Source of the DNA: an uncultured Oscillospiraceae bacterium
GTDB lineage: Bacteria; Bacillota; Clostridia; Oscillospirales; Ruminococcaceae
NCBI GenBank assembly: GCA_900547015.1
Contig: URFD01000003.1
Span: 1-34,620 of the forward strand
DNA length: 34,620 nt
Direction: 5' to 3'
How positions within the stretch are numbered: the first letter of the stretch is position 1; the number at the start of each line of letters is the position of its first letter. Positions 1-6,772 of this stretch are shown here, in pieces. Made by a program: the position numbers and the translations under genes. The notes below the pieces were generated by a model. That model made no database searches. It had not been told where the DNA came from and saw nothing but the letters and a program-made list of their open reading frames with translations.

Positions 1-2
1 TT

Positions 3-60
3 AATGATACGGCGACCACCGAGATCTACACTCTTTCCCTACACGACGCTCTTCCGATCT
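3..60 (+). other. Illumina TruSeq universal adapter (sequencing artefact)
   Basis: The 58 bases match the Illumina P5/TruSeq universal adapter, beginning AATGATACGGCGACC and ending in CTCTTCCGATCT. They directly abut cbiM coding sequence at about base 61. This is library sequence left on a contig end, not biological DNA. Any open frame read through it is spurious. Confidence 0.98.
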
Positions 61-61
61 G

Positions 62-676
62 GGTGTTCTGTGCCTGCCGTTTTTGGTAGCCGGCTTCCTT
101 TCCATCAAAAAAACCATTACCCAGAACCGCAAGGTGCTGCTGGTGCTGGCGATGGCAGGTGCTTATGCTTTCGTACTGTCCGCTCTGAAGATTCCTAGCG
201 TTACCGGCTCGAGCTCCCACCCAACCGGAACCGGTCTGGGCGCACTGCTGTTCGGCCCTGCTGCCATGAGCGTCATCGGCATCATCGTTCTGCTGTTCCA
301 GGCTCTGCTGCTGGCACACGGCGGCCTGACCACTCTGGGTGCAAACACCTTTTCGATGGCAATCGCCGGCCCATTCCTGAGCTACGGCGTTTTCCGTCTT
401 TGCAGAAAATGCAAGGTGAATAAACCGGTTTCCGTATTCTTAGCTACCTGCTTAGGCGACCTGTTCACCTACTGCGTCACCAGCGTACAGCTGGGTCTGG
501 CTCATCCAAGCGCAGAGGGCGGTGTGATGGCTTCCATCAAAACCTTCATGGGCATCTTTGCAGTAACCCAGATTCCTCTGGCAATCGTGGAAGGCCTGCT
601 GTCGGTTGTTGTCATTCTGGCTCTGGAATCCTACGCTTCCAACGAGCTGTCCGAGCTGGCTTACTCCAACTATTAA
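62..676 (+). CDS. cbiM: Cobalt ECF transporter substrate-binding component CbiM, 5' truncated
   Basis: This is the membrane S-component of the CbiMNQO cobalt importer, which supplies Co2+ for cobalamin synthesis. About 204 codons are present. The conserved core is clear: the ALKIPSVTGSSSHPTG stretch, then GTGLGALLFGP, then AHGGLTTLGANTFSMA, with several hydrophobic helices and a GDLFTY segment. CbiM proteins usually start with a short MHI/MEG-type metal-binding N-terminus. Here those roughly 20-30 residues are missing because the contig begins in adapter, so this is an assembly truncation and not a pseudogene. A TTG codon at 83 opens the frame but lies inside the first membrane segment and should not be taken as the start. 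cbiN, cbiQ and cbiO follow on the same strand. Confidence 0.95.
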   Translation, partial: GVLCLPFLVAGFLSIKKTITQNRKVLLVLAMAGAYAFVLSALKIPSVTGSSSHPTGTGLGALLFGPAAMSVIGIIVLLFQALLLAHGGLTTLGANTFSMAIAGPFLSYGVFRLCRKCKVNKPVSVFLATCLGDLFTYCVTSVQLGLAHPSAEGGVMASIKTFMGIFAVTQIPLAIVEGLLSVVVILALESYASNELSELAYSNY

Positions 677-855
677 TTTGCTTGCCCCTCTCTCACCCTC
701 CTTGCAGGAGAGCCGCTGCACCAGCCCCCTAACTGGTCGGCGGGGGAATCACTCTCGGGTTCCAGGGAAGGGGAGATCCCCTTTCTCCCCTTCCCTTTGT
801 CTCCTGCTTTGCCGATGATGAGAGCTTCATTTCAGATAGAAAGGACTCAAAGATT
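677..855 (+). other. Structured intergenic region between cbiM and cbiN
   Basis: These 179 bases hold no gene. Three potential hairpins follow one another: a small one around CTCC-ttgca-GGAG (about 699-711), CCCCC/GGGGG arms at 725-729 and 742-746, and a strong one with arms GGGAAGGGGAGA at 765-776 and TCTCCCCTTCCC at 784-795 (13 bp counting one extra A-T pair). The last could act as a terminator or processing site that sets CbiM above CbiN/CbiQ, but it lacks a clean U tract. The cobalamin riboswitch B12 box is not visible. The pyrimidine-rich, palindromic style resembles the stretch at 5584-5806. Confidence 0.5.
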
Positions 856-1149
856 ATGAGCAAATCTGTTAAAAAGACCATTGCAGTTCTCCTGCTGCTT
901 TGCGTTATCATCGCGGTGTTCCCGCTGATGAAAATTAAGGATTCGGAATTTGGCGGTGCAGATGGCGCTGCGGAAGATGCCATTGCGGATATTGACCCGG
1001 ATTACGAGCCATGGGCTGAAAGCATCCTCGAACCACCCGGCGGCGAAACCGAAAGCTTGCTGTTCTGCTTGCAGTCCGCTCTGGGCTCCGGCGTCCTGTT
1101 TTTCGGCTTTGGCTATCTGGTTGCCAGAAAGAAATTCAAAAAAGATTAA
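856..1149 (+). CDS. cbiN: Cobalt ECF transporter small subunit CbiN
   Basis: CbiN is the short accessory membrane subunit that, with CbiM, enables cobalt loading. The 97-residue length is typical. An N-terminal hydrophobic helix (about residues 8-26) is followed by an extracytoplasmic loop with the family signature around DPDYEPWAESILEPPGGETES, then a second helix (about 68-90) ending in a Lys-rich cytoplasmic tail. The start is ATG at 856, preceded by AGAAAGGACT as ribosome binding site. It lies 179 bases after cbiM and 60 bases before cbiQ, consistent with one cobalt-uptake operon. Confidence 0.93.
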   Translation: MSKSVKKTIAVLLLLCVIIAVFPLMKIKDSEFGGADGAAEDAIADIDPDYEPWAESILEPPGGETESLLFCLQSALGSGVLFFGFGYLVARKKFKKD

Positions 1150-1209
1150 ACCAATCGGGCGAAGGCATTTTGGGTGCCTTCGCCCCTTTTCAGAAAGGGC
1201 GTTCCTGCC

Positions 1210-1974
1210 ATGATCCTGCTTGACAAACTGGCTTATTCCTCCCCCATCCGAAAAAAAAGCCCGGGGCTCAAATCGCTGTTTTCCGTCGGCTCGCTGCTGA
1301 TCTGTGTGACCAGCCGTCAGCCTGCGGTGTGCGTGGTCACGCTGGCTGTAATGGCCGGCTGCACCCTGCGCTGTGCCAATCTGACACCCCGGCGTTATCT
1401 GCGGATGATGCTGGGGCCGCTGTGCTTTCTGGCGCTCAGCTCGATTGCGATTCTGTTCTCGGTGTCCGCCCAGCCGCAGGAGCTGGTGGCTCTGCCGCTG
1501 TTTTCGCGGTATCTGGGCATCACCCGAAGCTCGCTTCGCCACTGGGCACAGCTGATGGCAGTTGCCTTTTCCAGCGTCAGCTGTCTGTACTTCCTGATTC
1601 TGACCACGCCGGTGACCGACCTGCTGACCGTCCTGCGGCGGCTGCACTGTCCGTGGCTGATTCTGGAGCTGATGCTGCTGATTTACCGCGCCATCTTCGT
1701 GCTGCTGGACATCTCCGACGCCATCCAGACCTCGCAGAACTGCCGTCTGGGCAACCGGAATTTCCGCTCGAAGCTCAGCTGCATGGGCCAGATGCTCTCG
1801 GTGCTGCTGGTGCGTGCGATGCGGCGCTCCTCTGCCCTGTACGATTCGATGGAAAGCCGACTGTATGACGGTCAGATTCGTGTGTTGGAGGACACCAACC
1901 CTGCCACCTCGGTGGAATGGCTGGGCTGCGGGCTCTGGCTGATTGCCCTGTGTGTGCTGGGGATTTTTGGATAA
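1210..1974 (+). CDS. cbiQ: ECF transporter transmembrane T-component CbiQ
   Basis: CbiQ couples the CbiO ATPase to CbiMN. The 254-residue protein has N-terminal hydrophobic helices (about residues 23-90), a central pair, and the long cytoplasmic coupling region with SQNCRLGNRNFRSK and MESRLYDG, then a C-terminal helix. EcfT proteins usually carry two Ala-Arg-Gly-type coupling motifs. The one here reads Ser-Arg-Leu before YDG, a moderate deviation. ATG at 1210 is chosen over the in-frame ATG at 1174 because AGAAAGGGCG sits just upstream of it and the protein then begins MILLDKLAY, as CbiQ proteins usually do. Confidence 0.92.
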   Translation: MILLDKLAYSSPIRKKSPGLKSLFSVGSLLICVTSRQPAVCVVTLAVMAGCTLRCANLTPRRYLRMMLGPLCFLALSSIAILFSVSAQPQELVALPLFSRYLGITRSSLRHWAQLMAVAFSSVSCLYFLILTTPVTDLLTVLRRLHCPWLILELMLLIYRAIFVLLDISDAIQTSQNCRLGNRNFRSKLSCMGQMLSVLLVRAMRRSSALYDSMESRLYDGQIRVLEDTNPATSVEWLGCGLWLIALCVLGIFG

Positions 1975-2078
1975 AACCACCAAAGATAAAATTTTTTCAA
2001 AAAAATGCAGGATTGTTGCTCTTTTTAGGGCAATTAATGCTGCAAATCGGGGTATGGGTGAAAGGAAGTGGATCATCC

Positions 2079-2510
2079 ATGCTCGAATACGGTTTTATCA
2101 TGCTACCCCGCACCATTCTGGACTGGCAGTGGTACGACGAGCCAAACACCATGCGCCTGTATCTGCACCTGCTGCTGACTGCCAACTACTCCCAAAAGGA
2201 GTGGCACGGCATCACCATCTGCCGCGGTCAACGAGTGTGTACCCTTGCCGGACTCTCCCGCGAAACGGGGCTGAGCGTCCAGCAGGTGCGTACGATTCTG
2301 CGTCGACTGGAAACCAGCGGCGAAATCGTCAGCCGCAGCACCTCGCAGTATACGCTGTTAACAATCGAACACTATGACCAAATGGCAGGAACAAGCCAAA
2401 AACCCGAGTCCCCTGCCCTTGCTCCAACAGGGCGGCAGCTTTCCGGCAGCTTCCCTTCCGATTACGGGCAATATTCCGGCAGCTATTTTGCCGCAACAAT
2501 GAAAGAATAA
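2079..2510 (+). CDS. DnaD/phage replication-like helix-turn-helix protein
   Basis: This 143-residue protein resembles the N-terminal winged-helix domain of DnaD-like and phage replisome-organiser proteins. It has a LPRTILDWQWYDEPNT opening, a LYLHLLLTANY helix, the WHGITICRGQ segment, a recognition region around LSRETGLSVQQVRTILRRL, and a LLTIEHYDQ strand. The C-terminal 40 residues are Pro/Ser-rich and look disordered; the DnaD C-terminal DNA-binding domain is absent. ATG at 2079 has AAAGGAAGTG about 10 bases upstream. The gene sits between cbiQ and cbiO, which is unexpected for a cobalt operon, and suggests insertion of a phage-derived or regulatory gene. Its function here is not known. Confidence 0.75.
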   Translation: MLEYGFIMLPRTILDWQWYDEPNTMRLYLHLLLTANYSQKEWHGITICRGQRVCTLAGLSRETGLSVQQVRTILRRLETSGEIVSRSTSQYTLLTIEHYDQMAGTSQKPESPALAPTGRQLSGSFPSDYGQYSGSYFAATMKE

Positions 2511-2706
2511 AAACAAAAAGAAGAAGAATAAGAAGGAAAGAAAGGAAGAAGGATGTTTTCCACTCCTATCCTTTCCTTCCTCATGAGAACGGCGTTCCTT
2601 TTTTCTCAGGTGGCACTGTCCGGCCTATTGGCAAATCCCCTTCGGGTGAATGGGTACAGTGCGTCCACCAAGGCAGGAGGATGCGTCCAGGAGGTCTGAA
2701 TACACG
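2511..2706 (+). other. Spacer before cbiO with polypurine/polypyrimidine arms
   Basis: A purine-only run (about 2511-2553) is followed by a pyrimidine-rich run (2566-2580). GAAGGAAAG at 2532-2540 and CTTTCCTTC at 2571-2579 could pair over a 30-base loop. There is no U tract, so this is not a convincing terminator. Further on, AGGCAGGAGG precedes a nine-codon reading frame at 2681-2710 whose TGA overlaps the cbiO ATG. No cobalamin riboswitch is visible. Confidence 0.4.
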
Positions 2707-3555
2707 ATGAAGGAAGTTTTGATGGAGGTTCGCAATCTGAGCTATCGCTATGCGGACCAGACGCTGGCACTGGACCAGGTCAATCTGAAGCTGCACCGCC
2801 ACGAGCGTCTTGCCCTGATGGGCTCCAACGGCTCGGGCAAATCCACCCTGTTCCTCAACCTGAACGGGGTCTATCGTCCCACCGGCGGGCAAATCCTGTA
2901 TCAGGACAAGCCGCTGGACTACTCCCGCAAGGGACTGCTGGACCTGCGGCGGCGGGTCGGCATCGTCTTTCAGGAGCCGGACAACCAGCTGTTCTGCGCC
3001 AGCGTCGCCGGAGAAATCTCCTTCGGGCTGTACAACCTCGGGATGCCCGAGGACCAGATTCGCAGTCGGGTGGACGGGGTCTGCGAGCGGTTGGGAATCC
3101 AGCCGCTGCGGGACAAGCCGGTTCACTTCCTCAGCGGCGGTCAGAAGAAGCGGGTGTCCATCGCGGACATCCTCGTGATGGAGCCGGAGCTGATGATTCT
3201 GGACGAGCCGTTCAGCGCACTTGACCCCAAGCACGCGCGGATGATTGACCAGATTTTGGAGGAGCTGTCCGCCGCAGGCATCACGGTGGTGGTTGCCACC
3301 CACGACACCGGACGCGCCTATCGCTGGGCGGAGCGGGTGGTCATCCTCAACCAGGGCAAGATTCTGGCGGACGGCACCCCGAACGACATCTTCCTCGACC
3401 GGGAGATTTTGGAGGCTGCCAACCTCGAACAGCCGGAAATCCTGCAAACCTCCCAGCTGCTCAAGGAGCGGGGCTTGCTGGCTCCGGAGGATTTTCCGCA
3501 CACCCCCGAGGAGCTGCGGGGAATGCTCGAGCGGAAAAAGCAGGCACCAAGATGA
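2707..3555 (+). CDS. cbiO: Cobalt ECF transporter ATP-binding protein CbiO
   Basis: CbiO is the ATPase that powers the CbiMNQ cobalt importer from the cytoplasmic face. All nucleotide-binding elements are intact: Walker A GSNGSGKST (residues 39-47), Q-loop at FQEPDNQLF (about 88-96, the QEPDNQ form typical of ECF ATPases), signature LSGGQKKR (142-149), Walker B LMILDEP (162-168) and switch His199. The 282-residue length is normal. ATG at 2707 has AGGAGG 12 bases upstream; an in-frame ATG at 2722 with AAGGAAG close upstream is an alternative. There is only one ATPase gene, as expected for the CbiO homodimer. It is separated from cbiQ by the DnaD-like gene. Confidence 0.95.
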   Translation: MKEVLMEVRNLSYRYADQTLALDQVNLKLHRHERLALMGSNGSGKSTLFLNLNGVYRPTGGQILYQDKPLDYSRKGLLDLRRRVGIVFQEPDNQLFCASVAGEISFGLYNLGMPEDQIRSRVDGVCERLGIQPLRDKPVHFLSGGQKKRVSIADILVMEPELMILDEPFSALDPKHARMIDQILEELSAAGITVVVATHDTGRAYRWAERVVILNQGKILADGTPNDIFLDREILEAANLEQPEILQTSQLLKERGLLAPEDFPHTPEELRGMLERKKQAPR

Positions 3556-3585
3556 TAGAGCAGCAAATTTTCCAACCGCTGACCC

Positions 3586-3614
3586 TTGTGTTTTTGGCCT
3601 CGCCCTCGTATAAT
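3586..3614 (+). promoter_or_regulatory. Sigma-A-type promoter for the small membrane protein
   Basis: There is a perfect -10 TATAAT at 3609-3614 and a weaker -35 TTGTGT at 3586-3591, with a 17-base spacer. It begins 31 bases after the cbiO stop and lies 36 bases upstream of the next start codon, so the gene at 3650 is a separate transcription unit. Confidence 0.75.
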
Positions 3615-3649
3615 AGAGACAGAAGCAATCACCGAGGGGAGGGGTCAGC

Positions 3650-3865
3650 ATGAGGGGATTCTCGATTACCGGGATGATTTTGGGCATTGTCGGTGCCGTC
3701 ACCGGCATCACCGCCGTTGTGTTCAGCGTCCTTGCCTCCGGAGGCGGAATCGCCATCAACGGCTTTGCCATCACCGGAATGGTGTTGGGCATCGTCGGCG
3801 CTGTAATCAGTGCCGCAGCCATCGTGTTCAGCATCATCGGCTTTGCCAAGAGCCGCTATCGATAA
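3650..3865 (+). CDS. Small two-helix membrane protein, DUF4190-like
   Basis: This 71-residue protein is an internal repeat: each half reads roughly GFxITGMxLGIVGAV followed by a second hydrophobic stretch ending VVFSV or IVFSI. This is the DUF4190-type pattern of two glycine-rich membrane segments, with a short basic tail (KSRYR). The start is ATG at 3650, with GAGGGGAGGGG about 6 bases upstream. It has its own promoter and a following terminator, so it is probably monocistronic. Its function is unknown; proteins of this family are usually found as short membrane modules. Confidence 0.75.
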   Translation: MRGFSITGMILGIVGAVTGITAVVFSVLASGGGIAINGFAITGMVLGIVGAVISAAAIVFSIIGFAKSRYR

Positions 3866-3874
3866 CAAAAATCC

Positions 3875-3929
3875 AGCCGGATTTCGGAACAGCGCGTCTG
3901 GAACGCGCTCGGCCGCACCGGCTTTTTTT
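3875..3929 (+). terminator. Rho-independent terminator, nested stems
   Basis: The outer arms AGCCGG (3875-3880) and CCGGCT (3918-3923) enclose an inner stem AGCGCG (3891-3896)/CGCGCT (3904-3909). A run of T at 3923-3929 follows. It terminates the DUF4190-like gene. Confidence 0.8.
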
Positions 3930-3960
3930 CTGGGGTTGTTCCAAAATTCATCCGGTTTTC

Positions 3961-3989
3961 TTGAAATATCCCCGGCAATCCTGTATAAT
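3961..3989 (+). promoter_or_regulatory. Sigma-A-type promoter for the DUF1846 gene
   Basis: The -35 is TTGAAA (3961-3966) and the -10 is TATAAT (3984-3989), with an ideal 17-base spacer. An 82-base leader follows before the ATG at 4071. Confidence 0.88.
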
Positions 3990-4070
3990 ATAGGGATGAG
4001 CAGAGCCGTTTCTGTGTGCGGCTCGTCAATCTGGTCCGAAGGGCCTCAGCTTTGGAAAAGGAGTAGAGCT

Positions 4071-5540
4071 ATGAACAAAATCGGTTTTGACAACGACAAA
4101 TATCTGCACACCCAGTCCGAACACATCCGCGAACGCATCTCACAGTTTGGCGGCAAGCTGTATCTGGAATTCGGCGGCAAGCTGTACGACGACTACCACG
4201 CCTCCCGAGTGCTGCCGGGCTTCCAGCCGGACAGCAAGCTGCGGATGCTGCTCCAGCTCAAGGACCAGGTGGAGGTCATCATCGTCATCAATGCGGCGGA
4301 CATCGAGAAGAACAAGGTGCGCGGCGACCTGGGCATCACCTATGACGTGGATGTACTGCGCCTCATCGACATCTTTCGCAGCTTTGGGCTGTATGTCGGC
4401 AGCGTGGTCATGACCCGCTTTCAGGGACAGGCTGTGGCACAGGCCTTCCAGCAGCGTCTGGAATCGCTGGGACTGAAGGTTTACCGCCACTACCCCATCG
4501 AGGGCTATCCGTCCAACATCGCCCACATCGTCAGCGACGAGGGCTACGGCAAGAACGAGTATATCCAGACCTCCCGCGGACTGGTGGTTGTGACCGCTCC
4601 GGGGCCAGGCAGCGGCAAGATGGCAACCTGCCTGAGCCAGCTGTACCACGAGCACAAGCGCGGCATCAATGCCGGCTATGCCAAATTTGAGACCTTCCCA
4701 ATCTGGAATCTGCCGCTGAGCCACCCGGTCAATCTGGCTTACGAGGCAGCGACCGCCGACCTCAACGATGTGAACATGATCGACCCGTTCCATCTGGAGG
4801 CATACGGCACCACCACCGTCAACTACAACCGTGATGTGGAAATCTTCCCGGTACTGCGCGCCATGTTCGAACAGATTGTGGGCGAGTGCCCGTACAAATC
4901 CCCGACCGATATGGGCGTCAACATGGCAGGCAACTGCATCATCGACGACGAGGCGGTGTGCGAGGCCTCCCGTCAGGAAATCCTGCGCCGCTACTATACC
5001 GCTCTGTGCGGTCAGCGTCAGGGTACGGTGAGCGAGGACACCGTCTTTAAGCTCGAGCTGCTGATGAAGAAGGCGGGCGTCACCATCCACGACCGCAGTG
5101 TGGTTTCTCCTGCCCTGCAAAAGGCTGCCCTGACCGGTGCGCCTGCGGCGGCGATGGAGCTGCCGGACGGCTCGATTGTCACCGGCAAGACCTCTGACCT
5201 GCTGGGAGCTGCCTCTGCGCTGCTGCTCAATGCGCTCAAGCGGCTGGGCGGCATCAGCGACGACATCCACCTCATCTCCCCGGTCATCATTGAGCCGATT
5301 CAGCACCTGAAGGTAGACCATCTGGGCAACCGCAACCCGAGACTGCACACCGACGAGGTGCTGATTGCGCTGTCCATCTGCGCGGCAACCAATCCGACCG
5401 CCGAGATGGCGATGGAGCAGCTGAGCCGTCTGCGTGGCTGTGAGGTTCATTCGTCGGTCATCCTCTCTCAGGTGGACGAGAAGGTGTTCCGCCGTCTGGG
5501 CATCAACATCACCTGCGAGCCAAAATACGAGAATAAATAG
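4071..5540 (+). CDS. DUF1846 (UPF0371) family protein
   Basis: This is a full-length 489-residue member of the DUF1846 family, a cytosolic protein found widely in Firmicutes and Actinobacteria with no settled function. Recognisable stretches are the N-terminal GFDNDKYLHTQSEHIRERI, FGGKLYDDYHASRVLPGF (about 35-52), the nucleotide-binding-like TAPGPGSGKMATCLSQLYHE (about 180-200), and FPIWNLPLSHPVNLAYEAAT. The start at 4071 is fixed by AAAAGGAG 8 bases upstream. It has its own promoter and a strong terminator and so is transcribed alone. The GPGSGK loop suggests phosphate or nucleotide binding, but I infer no specific reaction. Confidence 0.9.
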   Translation: MNKIGFDNDKYLHTQSEHIRERISQFGGKLYLEFGGKLYDDYHASRVLPGFQPDSKLRMLLQLKDQVEVIIVINAADIEKNKVRGDLGITYDVDVLRLIDIFRSFGLYVGSVVMTRFQGQAVAQAFQQRLESLGLKVYRHYPIEGYPSNIAHIVSDEGYGKNEYIQTSRGLVVVTAPGPGSGKMATCLSQLYHEHKRGINAGYAKFETFPIWNLPLSHPVNLAYEAATADLNDVNMIDPFHLEAYGTTTVNYNRDVEIFPVLRAMFEQIVGECPYKSPTDMGVNMAGNCIIDDEAVCEASRQEILRRYYTALCGQRQGTVSEDTVFKLELLMKKAGVTIHDRSVVSPALQKAALTGAPAAAMELPDGSIVTGKTSDLLGAASALLLNALKRLGGISDDIHLISPVIIEPIQHLKVDHLGNRNPRLHTDEVLIALSICAATNPTAEMAMEQLSRLRGCEVHSSVILSQVDEKVFRRLGINITCEPKYENK

Positions 5541-5542
5541 CA

Positions 5543-5584
5543 AGAGAGCCGGAGAAGCGTTCTAGCTTCTCCGGCTCTTCTTTG
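5543..5584 (+). terminator. Rho-independent terminator after the DUF1846 gene
   Basis: A 14-bp stem, AGAGCCGGAGAAGC (5545-5558)/GCTTCTCCGGCTCT (5565-5578), with a 6-base loop is followed by TCTTT. It starts within a few bases of the stop codon. Confidence 0.9.
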
Positions 5585-5892
5585 CCCTGTTTTCCGTATG
5601 CGATTCATCCACGCAACAACAGGATACTTCGTTCCCTGTTTCCCCACAGGAGATTTCCCCCCAATCAGCTTGGGGGGATCCGCTCTATTTGTCGTCACCC
5701 GACGACAGACTACTTTGTTCCCCGTTTCCCACAACAGGGCTCCCGACTCTTCTCTCTCTCACCACAGCGTCCGACCGACGAACCTCGGACGCCACCTCTC
5801 CCTTTACCTATGATACCACAAATCTTAACATTTGTCACTAGGATTAGCATTGTCAAAATTTACAAAATGTTTATCATCCCTCCGTACGAATG
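5584..5892. other. Non-coding stretch with several palindromes
   Basis: About 300 bases contain no plausible gene but much structure. There are CCTGT/ACAGG arms (5635-5650), CCCCCCAA/TTGGGGGG (5657-5664/5670-5677), GTCGTC/GACGAC (5691-5706) and GCGTCCGA/TCGGACGC (5767-5774/5785-5792). An imperfect direct repeat has the form TACTT(C/T)GTTCCC(T/C)GTTTCCC at about 5625 and 5711. The final part (5810-5890) is AT-rich and promoter-like. The palindromic block resembles intergenic repeats of gut Clostridia, or it may be a structured RNA. Confidence 0.5.
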
Positions 5893-5901
5893 TGATATAG
5901 T
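5893..5901 (+). promoter_or_regulatory. Extended -10 promoter element
   Basis: TG at 5893-5894, one base, then TATAGT at 5896-5901 forms an extended -10 in an AT-rich stretch. No good -35 lies 17 bases upstream, which is usual for extended -10 promoters. It is 45 bases ahead of the ATG at 5947. Confidence 0.5.
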
Positions 5902-5946
5902 AAAGGCAGAAGCAGGCTCACCCGAAACAAAAGGAGGGGATTTTTG

Positions 5947-6408
5947 ATGGGAAAACTGGCAGAAATCAAGGATATGCAGCAGGCAGAGCCGGACAGCCCG
6001 CAGGATATGCAGCTGGCAGACCTGTTGCAGAGCCAGCAGGAGCACAACCGCCGGATGGAGCAGCTGATGAAGCTGACCGCAGGATGCGCTGTGGGCGCGC
6101 TGGCGGCGATTGTCGTGGCAGCCGTCACCCTGGTGCCGCACAGCATCAAAACGCTGGAGAATGCCGACTACACCCTTGCTGAGGTACAGCAGCTGAGCGA
6201 GCAGGTGCGTGAGGCTGACCCTGCCCACCTGATTGACAGTCTGGAATCGCTCTCCGACGAGGGACGCGCCGCGATGGAGCAGAGCGTGCAGGAGCTTGAG
6301 CGGGCTGTCGAGGTCTTGGAGCAGGTGGACATTCAGGCGCTCAACACCGCCGTGGAAAATCTGGGCAAGGCGGTTGCCCCGCTGGCACGACTGTTTGGAG
6401 GGAAATAG
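5947..6408 (+). CDS. Unknown single-pass membrane coiled-coil protein
   Basis: I do not recognise a named family for this 153-residue protein. It has a charged, Gln-rich N-terminal segment (1-40), one hydrophobic helix around GCAVGALAAIVVAAVTLV (about 45-63), and a long heptad-like region to about residue 140 (LAEVQQLSEQVREA, LEQVDIQAL), ending in GGK. The layout resembles small membrane-tethered coiled-coil proteins such as DUF948-type or MCP-linker-like proteins. ATG at 5947 has AGGAGG 9 bases upstream. The next gene starts 5 bases after its stop, so the two are co-transcribed and probably act together. Confidence 0.7.
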   Translation: MGKLAEIKDMQQAEPDSPQDMQLADLLQSQQEHNRRMEQLMKLTAGCAVGALAAIVVAAVTLVPHSIKTLENADYTLAEVQQLSEQVREADPAHLIDSLESLSDEGRAAMEQSVQELERAVEVLEQVDIQALNTAVENLGKAVAPLARLFGGK

Positions 6409-6412
6409 CAAG

Positions 6413-6712
6413 ATGGAATATCCGGTGCGGGATTTTTACATCCCGACAATCACCTACTTTACCAGCATGAACAAGCTGACCGGCAGCCGCCACGGGATGA
6501 ACTACAAGCTGACTCCCGGCGAACGGCTGTTGGCGCAGATTTGGTACGGCGACTTTAATCTGGAGCACAGCGAGCTGGTCACCCAGACCGAGTTCGAGAT
6601 GAAGCAGGAGAGCATGGCCCTGCTGGAACAATGGCTGTATGAGCAGTACGAGCAGTATCTGACCACCCCGCAGGCACACGAGTATTTCCAGAAGCTGCGC
6701 CGTCAATATTAA
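6413..6712 (+). CDS. Hypothetical 99-residue protein
   Basis: This short soluble protein is of unknown function. It starts MEYPVRDFYIPTITYFTS, continues with LTGSRHGMNYKLTPGERLLAQIWYGDFNLEHSE and has a helical C-terminus rich in Glu, Gln and Tyr (LEQWLYEQYEQYL). The motif order (tissue-like FTS...TGS...TPGE...WYG...SE) recalls a small uncharacterised protein group in Clostridia. There are no membrane segments or catalytic motifs. The ribosome binding site GGAGGG lies over the end of the upstream membrane-protein gene, 5 bases of spacing separate the genes, and a shared terminator follows. Confidence 0.7.
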   Translation: MEYPVRDFYIPTITYFTSMNKLTGSRHGMNYKLTPGERLLAQIWYGDFNLEHSELVTQTEFEMKQESMALLEQWLYEQYEQYLTTPQAHEYFQKLRRQY

Positions 6713-6725
6713 GAGAGATTACCAA

Positions 6726-6765
6726 AAAAGGAGAACCGATTTTCAGTCGGTTCTCCTCTTTTTTT
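6726..6765. terminator. Bidirectional rho-independent terminator
   Basis: An 11-bp stem, AGGAGAACCGA (6729-6739)/TCGGTTCTCCT (6747-6757), has a 7-base loop. It is flanked by A6 on the left and a T-rich tail on the right. It serves both the + strand unit ending at 6712 and the - strand gene ending at 6773. Confidence 0.9.
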
Positions 6766-6772
6766 GTCCGTA

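Noticed and set aside
62..676. Natural truncation of cbiM
   Set aside because: The break coincides with the end of the sequencing adapter, so it is an assembly edge.
741..780. tRNA-like GGTTC element
   Set aside because: A GGGTTCC stretch resembles a T arm, but no acceptor, D or anticodon arms can be folded around it.
677..855. Cobalamin riboswitch within the cobalt transporter genes
   Set aside because: Neither here nor at 2511-2706 is the B12 box or the GCCACTG-type core found in the right arrangement; only simple hairpins are present. A switch upstream of cbiM would lie outside the window.
4140..5543. A 467-codon frame on the minus strand opposite the DUF1846 gene
   Set aside because: It is antisense to a clear full-length family protein with its own promoter and terminator; no domain or start signal is seen.
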